From assembly GCA_021813645.1 (NCBI GenBank), contig JAKAJW010000211.1, positions 1-5,553 on the forward strand: DNA of 5,553 nucleotides, written 5' to 3'. Position 1 is the stretch's first letter. Every line of letters starts with the position of its first letter. The notes beneath the pieces are model-generated. The model was not told the DNA's origin. It saw nothing but the letters and a program-made list of their open reading frames with translations, and ran no database searches. Origin of the DNA: Pseudomonadota bacterium. GTDB taxonomy: Bacteria; Pseudomonadota; Alphaproteobacteria; Rhodobacterales; Rhodobacteraceae. Shown here piece by piece: positions 1-5,553 of the stretch. A program made the translations under genes and the position numbers.

Positions 1-46
1 CGGCGTCTGGCGCGGCGATCTGGGAGGGGTTGGCGGACGGGGTCAT
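1..46 (-). CDS. 5' end of a gene downstream of the adaptor (partial; possibly the MacB-like ABC partner)
   Basis: An ATG on the minus strand at 46-44 opens a frame that stays open to the window edge, giving 15 codons (MTPSANPSQIAAPDA). A good Shine-Dalgarno, GAGGA at 58-54, lies 7 nt before the ATG and overlaps the stop codon of the upstream adaptor gene, which points to a translationally coupled operon. The short N-terminal peptide has no recognisable domain. By family precedent, the gene after a MacA-type adaptor is often a MacB-type ABC transporter (ATPase plus permease), and a polar N-terminal stretch before an ATPase domain would fit. This product guess rests on context only. An RND pump or an outer-membrane factor is also possible. 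Confidence 0.55.
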   Translation of the reverse strand, partial: MTPSANPSQIAAPDA

Positions 47-53
47 GGCGCGG

Positions 54-58
54 TCCTC
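54..58 (-). promoter_or_regulatory. Shine-Dalgarno of the left-edge gene, overlapping the adaptor stop
   Basis: On the minus strand the adaptor stop TGA runs directly into GGA, forming GAGGA, followed by 7 nt and an ATG. The ribosome site therefore overlaps the upstream stop codon. This supports both the start of the edge gene and co-transcription of the two genes. Confidence 0.6.
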
Positions 59-1346
59 AGGGCCGGAAGCCGAAGCCCGCGCTGGGGCTCGCCGCGCGGC
101 TGCCGTTGCGCGCCGCCTTGCCGGACCCCTCGCCGAGGATCACCTGGTCGCCGACGGCCAGCTCGCCGCCGGTGATCTCGGCCCAGGTGCCGTCGTCGAG
201 GCCGACGCGCACCGCGACGGCGACCGGCTTGCCGTCCTGCAGCAGCCAAAGCCGCCCGCGCGCCGCGGCCCCGCCGGCCTCGGTGCCCTTCGTGCCGCCT
301 CCGTTCGCCCCCGCCCCGCCGGCCGCCGCCGTCGAGGGTTGGTAGCGCAGTGCCTTCGACGGCACGCGCAGCACATCGACGCGGCTGTCCACGACGATCT
401 GCGCCGCCGCGGTCATGCCCGGCTTCAGCGCGAGGTCCGGGTTGGCCACCGCCACCGTCACGTCATAGGTGATGACGTTCTGCACCGACTGCGGCGACTG
501 GCGGACCTGGTTGACCGTGCCGGTGAAGGTGCGGCCGGGATAGGCGTTCACGGTGAAGCTGGCCGCCTCGCCCTGCCTGACCTGGCCGATGTCGCTTTCC
601 GACACATTCACGTCGACCTGCATCTGTTTGAGATCCTGGGCAATCAGGAACAACGTCGGGGTCTGCAGGCTGGCCGCCACGGTCTGCCCGGCGGTGACGT
701 TGCGCAGGATGACCGTGCCGGCGACCGGCGATTTGATCTGGGTGTAGTCGAGATCGATCTTCGCCGCGTCGAGCGCCGCCTGGCGTTGCTCGATGGTGGC
801 CTGGTCGACCTGAATCTGCGCCACCGCCTGGTCATAGGTGCTCTTGGCCAGATCGGCGGCATCCTGCGAGACGGTGCTGGACTTCACCATCTGCAGGTTG
901 CGGTCATAGTTCGCCTTGGCATAGGCGAGACCGGCCTGGTCCTTGGCGAGCTGCGCCTGGGCGAGGTCGAGCGCCGCCTTGGCCTGCGCCACGTTCGAGC
1001 GATAGGTGCGGTCGTCGATCCGGGCGCAGACCTGGCCCTGGGCGACACTGTCGTTGAAGTCGCAGAGCACCTGCGCGATCACGCCGGAGACATAGGAGCC
1101 GACCGTGACGGTCAGCACCGGATTGACCGTGCCGGTGGCCGAGATCTTGCGCGCCACCGGGCCTCGCTCGACCGCTTGGGTAAGATAGCTCACCGCCGGA
1201 GCCGCCCGGCCCTGCCACCAGATCGCCACCCCGGCCGCCGCCGCCAGCAGTAGCAGCCCGCCCAGCCACCCTCCGCGGTGCCGCCTCTTGGTCGCGCTGT
1301 TCGACACCGGCACCCCCTGCAGTTCCTCGGTCATGCGATTCAACAT
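57..1346 (-). CDS. MacA/HlyD-type periplasmic adaptor subunit (membrane fusion protein) of an efflux system
   Basis: This 429-aa protein should be anchored in the inner membrane and bridge a pump to an outer-membrane channel. Seen in the sequence: a basic N-terminus (KRRHR at 20-24) and one hydrophobic segment at about 27-44; a lipoyl-like half at about 75-110 (SGVIAQVLCDFNDSV); an alpha-helical hairpin rich in Ala, Gln and Asp at about 115-200; the second lipoyl half at about 203-225 (IKSPVAGTVILRNVTAGQ); a beta-barrel region at about 240-320 ending in LKPGMTA; and a membrane-proximal region at about 322-405 with VPSKALRY. A Gly/Ala/Thr-rich stretch at about 338-364 looks like a flexible insertion. 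The frame is open upstream to 1532, but the ATG at 1346 has GAGGG 6 nt before it, while the longer start would abut the divergent gene and add residues unlike this family. The family fit to MacA-like adaptors is good, but the substrate cannot be read from the sequence. Confidence 0.9.
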   Translation of the reverse strand: MLNRMTEELQGVPVSNSATKRRHRGGWLGGLLLLAAAAGVAIWWQGRAAPAVSYLTQAVERGPVARKISATGTVNPVLTVTVGSYVSGVIAQVLCDFNDSVAQGQVCARIDDRTYRSNVAQAKAALDLAQAQLAKDQAGLAYAKANYDRNLQMVKSSTVSQDAADLAKSTYDQAVAQIQVDQATIEQRQAALDAAKIDLDYTQIKSPVAGTVILRNVTAGQTVAASLQTPTLFLIAQDLKQMQVDVNVSESDIGQVRQGEAASFTVNAYPGRTFTGTVNQVRQSPQSVQNVITYDVTVAVANPDLALKPGMTAAAQIVVDSRVDVLRVPSKALRYQPSTAAAGGAGANGGGTKGTEAGGAAARGRLWLLQDGKPVAVAVRVGLDDGTWAEITGGELAVGDQVILGEGSGKAARNGSRAASPSAGFGFRP

Positions 1347-1537
1347 GGGTCGCCCTCGATTGTCGGGCCTTCCGCGCCAAACGTCCATCTTTTGAACGCC
1401 GACCGGCGCCAAGTCCGTCGCGCCGCCTCGCCCGAACGCGCGGATTTCACGCACCCTGCCCGGCCAGCCGCGGCCGCAGCCCCCCTGTCGCAAAAAATTC
1501 ACGGGCGCAGATCTCATGCATCCGATATTCATGAACT
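1347..1537. promoter_or_regulatory. Divergent intergenic region between the adaptor gene and the ars operon
   Basis: This 191-bp gap lies between two outward-facing start codons and must hold the promoters of both transcription units. The part nearest the ars operon (about 1490-1537) is clearly more AT-rich than its surroundings, with an A-run at 1492-1497 and the string ATCTCATGCATCCGATATTC at 1511-1530. That composition fits a promoter/operator. I could not find a convincing pair of -35 and -10 boxes for either strand. No tRNA or small RNA gene was recognised here. Confidence 0.55.
1353..1357 (-). promoter_or_regulatory. Shine-Dalgarno that sets the adaptor start
   Basis: GAGGG on the minus strand lies 6 nt before the ATG at 1346. 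The next in-frame ATG, at 1334, and the far upstream ATG at 1532 lack a comparable site, so 1346 is the preferred start. Confidence 0.6.
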
Positions 1538-1539
1538 AT
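1525..1539. promoter_or_regulatory. Candidate ArsR operator: short dyad at the start of the ars operon
   Basis: The 8-bp perfect palindrome TTCATGAA (1528-1535) is flanked by ATA on the left and TAT on the right, offset by one base, giving an imperfect dyad that overlaps the first bases of the arsR-arsC start codon. A second small palindrome, ATGCAT, lies at 1516-1521, and the pentamer TCATG recurs with a 15-bp spacing (1514 and 1529). ArsR/SmtB repressors typically bind AT-rich imperfect inverted repeats over their own promoter, so position and base content fit. The match is short and no alignment to known sites was possible. Confidence 0.35.
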
Positions 1540-2386
1540 GGAAACGAAAGCCGCCGCCGATCTCTTCACCGTCCTGGGCCATGCCGGCCGCCTGTCGGTC
1601 TTCCGGCTGCTGATGCGACATGCGCCGCGCGGCGTCCGCGCCGGAGAGATCGCCACGGTGCTCGGTCTGAAGCAGAACACCGCCTCGGTCTATCTGAAGG
1701 CGCTAGAGCAGGTCGGCCTGATCGCCGCCACGCGGGAGGGCCGGCAGATCCACTATGCCATCGATCTGGCCCGCACCGCTGCGCTGACCGACTATTTCCT
1801 GGCCGATTGCTGCCGGGGCCGGCCCGATCTCTGCGCCCCGGCGGCCGCCGCCAGCCCCACCCCCAGCGAAGGGAGCCCTGAAATGTCGCCGCGGGTCTTC
1901 AACGTCCTCTTCATCTGTTCGGGCAATTCGGCCCGGTCGATCTTTGCCGAGGCGATCCTGAACGCGCTCGGCCAGGGCCGCTTCGTCGCCCATTCGGCGG
2001 GAACCCGGGCGCAATCCGCGCTGAACCCCTATGCAATCGAGGTTCTCAAGCGCAACGGCCACGACATCTCCGGGCTCTATGCCAAGAACGTCGGGCTGTT
2101 CCGCGAGCCGGGCGCGCCGCGCTTCGATTTTGTCTTCACCGTCTGCGACACGGCCGCGCATGAGGAATGCGCCGCCTGGCCGGGCCAGCCGATGACGGCG
2201 CATTGGGGGATGCCCGATCCGGTCAAGGCGGTCGGCACCGAGGCCGAGAAGGCGCTGGCCTTCGCGCGCACCTATGCCGAACTGCACCGCCGGCTCGCTG
2301 CCTTCGTGGCGCTGCCGATCGACGCGTTGCAGCGCACCGCGCTGCAGGGCCGATTGGACGACCTCGGCCAGGTGGTTTCGGCATGA
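1538..2386 (+). CDS. ArsR-ArsC fusion: As(III)-responsive repressor joined to a LMW-phosphatase-type arsenate reductase
   Basis: This is a 282-aa two-domain protein. Residues about 5-90 form an ArsR/SmtB winged helix: RLSVFRLLM, the recognition helix region EIATVLGLKQNTASVYLKAL, then GLI followed by a wing with EGRQIHYAID. Three cysteines follow (C91, C92 and C99 in CCRGRPDLC), a C-terminal As(III)-binding triad like that of the Acidithiobacillus ferrooxidans ArsR class. An Ala/Pro/Ser linker (about 100-115) leads to a low-molecular-weight tyrosine phosphatase/arsenate reductase fold at about 119-282. That domain has the P-loop CSGNSARS (C127, R133), the acid-loop DP (D227 in GMPDP), and C203 and C211 placed like the resolving cysteines of thioredoxin-coupled ArsC. 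The frame is uninterrupted across the junction. The ATG at 1538 gives a normal ArsR N-terminus but has no clear Shine-Dalgarno. The protein probably represses its own operon until As(III) binds. Domain calls are firm; reductase activity is inferred from the motifs. Confidence 0.9.
   Translation: METKAAADLFTVLGHAGRLSVFRLLMRHAPRGVRAGEIATVLGLKQNTASVYLKALEQVGLIAATREGRQIHYAIDLARTAALTDYFLADCCRGRPDLCAPAAAASPTPSEGSPEMSPRVFNVLFICSGNSARSIFAEAILNALGQGRFVAHSAGTRAQSALNPYAIEVLKRNGHDISGLYAKNVGLFREPGAPRFDFVFTVCDTAAHEECAAWPGQPMTAHWGMPDPVKAVGTEAEKALAFARTYAELHRRLAAFVALPIDALQRTALQGRLDDLGQVVSA
1869..1875 (+). promoter_or_regulatory. Internal Shine-Dalgarno at the ArsR/ArsC domain junction
   Basis: AAGGGAG lies 7 nt before an in-frame ATG at 1883, exactly where the reductase domain begins (MSPRVFNVLFICSGNSARS). 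It is the best ribosome site on the plus strand of this window, better than that of the full-length start. Translation from it would give a free 167-aa arsenate reductase, the usual length of stand-alone ArsC of this family. Confidence 0.5.
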
Positions 2387-3393
2387 GCCGGATTGCGGTG
2401 AACGGCCTCGGCCGGATGGGCAAGCTTGTGCTGCGCGCGCTGTTCGCGCAGGGCGCGGGCGACGAGATCGTGCTTCTGAACGAGCCGGCGGGCACGCCCG
2501 AGCAGCTGGCCCTGCTGCTCGAGTTCGATTCGATCCACGGCCGCTGGGCGGCCGAGATCGGCCATGACGCCGAAAGCCTGACGGTGAACGGCACCCGGAT
2601 GCGGCTGACCGCAGAGACGCGCATCGAGGATCTGCCGCTGGCGGCGCTGGGCGTCGATCTGGTCGTCGACTGCACCGGCGTCTTCAAGACCGCGGCGAAG
2701 ATCGCCCCCTACTACACCGCCGGGGTGAAGACGGTCGTGGTTTCCGCCCCGGTCAAGGACGGCGGCGCGCTGAACCTCGTCTATGGTGTGAACCATGCGC
2801 TCTATGATCCGATGCGGCACCGTCTGGTCACCGCGGCGAGCTGCACCACCAACTGCCTCGCCCCGGTGGTGAAGGTGATCCACGAAGGCATCGGCATCCG
2901 CCACGGCGCGATCACCACGATCCATGACGTGACCAATACCCAGACCATCGTCGACCGCCCGGCCAAGGACATGCGCCGGGCCCGCTCGGCTCTGGCCAAT
3001 CTGATCCCGACCACCACCGGCTCGGCCAGCGCGATCGCGTTGATCTACCCCGAGCTGAAGGGCCGGCTGAACGGCCATGCGGTGCGGGTGCCGCTGCTGA
3101 ACGCCTCGCTGACCGATTGCGTCTTCGAACTCGACCGGCCGACCACCGTCGAGGAGGTGAACGCGATGTTCGCCGCGGCGGCCGCCGGCCCCCTGCGCGG
3201 CATCCTCGGCTACGAGAGCCGGCCGCTGGTCTCGACGGACTACCTCAACGATCCGCGCTCGGCGATCGTCGACGGCCTGTCGACCATGGTCGTCAACGGC
3301 ACCCAGCTGAAGGTCTTCGCCTGGTATGACAACGAATGGGGCTATTGCTGCCGGCTCGCCGATGTCACCCGCATGGTGGCGGGCGCGCTGTGA
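2383..3393 (+). CDS. ArsJ-associated glyceraldehyde-3-phosphate dehydrogenase
   Basis: This is a full-length 336-aa cytoplasmic GAPDH. The N-terminal NAD-binding motif is NGLGRMGKL (7-15), the catalytic block is SCTTNC with C154 as nucleophile, and the partner histidine is H181 in HDVTNTQ. The phosphate-site region (about 208-215, IPTTTGSA) and the C-terminal WYDNEWGY (314-321) are intact. In the established ArsJ pathway this enzyme oxidises glyceraldehyde-3-phosphate with arsenate in place of phosphate, yielding 1-arseno-3-phosphoglycerate for export. The placement, locked between arsR-arsC and arsJ, supports that role over housekeeping glycolysis. The start overlaps the upstream stop as ATGA, and AGGTGG lies 7 nt before the ATG, so translation is probably coupled. 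Residues after strand beta-2 read LLNEPAG rather than the common IND pattern, in line with an arsenic-specialised branch. The GAPDH fold is certain and the specialised role very likely. Confidence 0.92.
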   Translation: MSRIAVNGLGRMGKLVLRALFAQGAGDEIVLLNEPAGTPEQLALLLEFDSIHGRWAAEIGHDAESLTVNGTRMRLTAETRIEDLPLAALGVDLVVDCTGVFKTAAKIAPYYTAGVKTVVVSAPVKDGGALNLVYGVNHALYDPMRHRLVTAASCTTNCLAPVVKVIHEGIGIRHGAITTIHDVTNTQTIVDRPAKDMRRARSALANLIPTTTGSASAIALIYPELKGRLNGHAVRVPLLNASLTDCVFELDRPTTVEEVNAMFAAAAAGPLRGILGYESRPLVSTDYLNDPRSAIVDGLSTMVVNGTQLKVFAWYDNEWGYCCRLADVTRMVAGAL

Positions 3394-4640
3394 CCGCCGC
3401 CGCCCGCCCCGCGGCGCTGGCCGCCTATGCCGCCGTCACCGCGGCCTATTGGGCCTTCATGCTGTCGGACGGCGCCCTGCGTATGCTGGTTCTGCTGCAT
3501 TTCGACACGCTGGGCTTCAGCCCGATCCAGATCGCCTGGCTGTTTCTCGGCTATGAGATCGCCGGGGTGGCGACCAATTTCTACGCCGGCTGGCTGGCGC
3601 TGCGCTTCGGGCTGACGACGACGCTCTACGCCGGCCTCGGCCTGCAGGTCGTCGCGCTCATCGCGTTGACCCGGCTCGACCCGAACTGGAGCATCGCGGT
3701 CTCGGTCGGCTTCGTGATGCTGGCGCAGGCGCTGTCGGGCGTGGCCAAGGACCTGACCAAGATGTCCTCGAAGAGCGCGGTCAAGCTCTTGGCGCCGCCG
3801 TCGCAGGGCGGGCTGTTCCGTTGGGTGGCGGTGCTGACCGGCTCCAAGAACGCGGTCAAGGGCGCGGGGTTCTTCCTCGGCGCCGCCCTGCTTGGCGATT
3901 TCGGCTTCCACGCCTCGATCTGGGCCATGGCGATCGCCCTGGCAGCGACCCTGGTCGCCGCGGCGAGCTTCATGCCGGCCGGGCTGCCGCGCGGCAGGAA
4001 GGGCACCAAATTCGGCGAAATCTTCGCCAAGGATCCGCGCATCAACCGGCTCTCGGCCGCCCGGATGTTCCTGTTCGGCGCGCGCGACGTCTGGTTCGTC
4101 GTCGGCATCCCGATCTATTTCGAGGCCGCGCTGTCGGACGGCACGCCCGCCGGGCATCGGCTGGCCTTCTTCCTGGTCGGCGCCTTCATGGCGGTCTGGG
4201 TCGTGGCCTATGGCGCGGTGCAGGCGGCGGCGCCGAGGCTTTTGAACGCGGCCGGGCGGAGCGAGCGCGAGATTTCGGCGCTGGCCGCGCGCTGGGTGCT
4301 GGTCCTGACCGCGATCCCCTTCGCCCTGGCCGCCGCCGCGCTGGCCGCGCCCGCCCCCGCGCCCTGGCTGACGCTGACGCTCGTCGCCGGCCTCCTGGCC
4401 TTCGGCTTCGTCTTCGCCGTCAATTCCTCGGTCCATTCCTATCTGATCCTGGCCTTCACCAGTTCCGAGCGGGTGACGATGGACGTGGGCTTTTATTACA
4501 TGTCGAACGCCGCCGGTCGGCTGATCGGCACGCTGCTCTCGGGTCTCAGCTACCAGCTCGGCGGCCTGCCGCTCTGCCTGGCGACGGCGGGCACGCTGGC
4601 GGGGCTGAGCTGGCTCGTGGTGCGCCGGCTGGGCGACTAG
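3390..4640 (+). CDS. arsJ: ArsJ, MFS exporter of 1-arseno-3-phosphoglycerate
   Basis: This is a 416-aa polytopic inner-membrane protein with about 10-12 hydrophobic segments, of normal MFS size. The first helix is at about 8-25, with others at about 46-62, 79-93, 103-117, 157-170, 177-193, 257-279, 302-320, 327-345 and 394-411. Features I associate with ArsJ are the conserved charged loop KDLTKMSSKSAVK (120-132) and TGSKNAVKGAGFFLG (150-164), with GWLALRFG (67-74) as the short loop between helices 2 and 3. The family exports the unstable arseno-sugar-acid phosphate made by the partner GAPDH; the product hydrolyses outside and so removes arsenate from the cell. The start is a GTG overlapping the GAPDH stop (GTGA), with GGTGG about 10 nt upstream. 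An upstream ATG at 3336 would add 18 residues that are merely GAPDH sequence in another frame. Family and context agree strongly. Confidence 0.92.
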   Translation: MTAAARPAALAAYAAVTAAYWAFMLSDGALRMLVLLHFDTLGFSPIQIAWLFLGYEIAGVATNFYAGWLALRFGLTTTLYAGLGLQVVALIALTRLDPNWSIAVSVGFVMLAQALSGVAKDLTKMSSKSAVKLLAPPSQGGLFRWVAVLTGSKNAVKGAGFFLGAALLGDFGFHASIWAMAIALAATLVAAASFMPAGLPRGRKGTKFGEIFAKDPRINRLSAARMFLFGARDVWFVVGIPIYFEAALSDGTPAGHRLAFFLVGAFMAVWVVAYGAVQAAAPRLLNAAGRSEREISALAARWVLVLTAIPFALAAAALAAPAPAPWLTLTLVAGLLAFGFVFAVNSSVHSYLILAFTSSERVTMDVGFYYMSNAAGRLIGTLLSGLSYQLGGLPLCLATAGTLAGLSWLVVRRLGD

Positions 4641-4653
4641 CCCCGGCCGCCGC

Positions 4654-5553
<900 letters not shown>

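Noticed and set aside
30..1253. A 407-codon open frame on the plus strand opposite the adaptor gene
   Set aside because: It is a mirror of the adaptor coding sequence. The Arg/His/Leu/Asp-rich translation shows no family features, whereas the minus-strand frame has the full adaptor domain order.
1347..1532. Longer adaptor start at 1532
   Set aside because: It would add 62 residues without membrane or signal character, leave only 5 bp before the divergent start, and lacks the Shine-Dalgarno found before the ATG at 1346.
2167..2382. Upstream extension of the GAPDH frame
   Set aside because: The added 72 residues are an out-of-frame reading of the arsenate reductase domain. The ATG at 2383 gives a canonical GAPDH N-terminus with a fitting Shine-Dalgarno.

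Overview
This window is very GC-rich, with dense coding and short overlaps between genes. The protein families and codon choice suggest an alphaproteobacterium (Rhodobacterales or Rhodospirillales type). That assignment is an inference, since no rRNA or tRNA is present.

Layout. At the left edge (minus strand) are the first 15 codons of a gene that runs off the window. It sits directly downstream of, and probably in an operon with, a minus-strand gene at 57-1346 for a MacA-type periplasmic adaptor (membrane fusion) protein. A divergent intergenic region of about 190 bp follows. From there a plus-strand arsenic operon of three tightly packed genes reads rightward: an ArsR repressor fused in frame to a low-molecular-weight-phosphatase-type arsenate reductase (1538-2386), an ArsJ-associated glyceraldehyde-3-phosphate dehydrogenase (2383-3393), and the MFS exporter ArsJ (3390-4640). 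Tail to tail with arsJ, only 13 bp away, is the 3' part of a minus-strand ABC transporter ATPase with a C-terminal TOBE-like domain. Its Walker A region lies beyond the right edge.

How the genes work together. In the established ArsJ pathway, the dedicated GAPDH uses arsenate instead of phosphate and makes 1-arseno-3-phosphoglycerate. ArsJ exports this compound, which then breaks down outside the cell and releases arsenate. Here that arsenate pathway is driven by a regulator carrying its own arsenate reductase domain. ArsR-type repressors normally sense As(III), whereas the GAPDH/ArsJ pair handles As(V). One economical reading is that the fused reductase makes the inducer for its own repressor domain. 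No As(III) exporter (ArsB or Acr3) is visible here. A strong internal Shine-Dalgarno and ATG at the domain junction suggests that a free reductase may also be made.

The adaptor/efflux genes on the left and the ABC ATPase on the right look like ordinary neighbours. A functional link to arsenic cannot be shown, although the adaptor shares the divergent promoter region with the arsenic operon.
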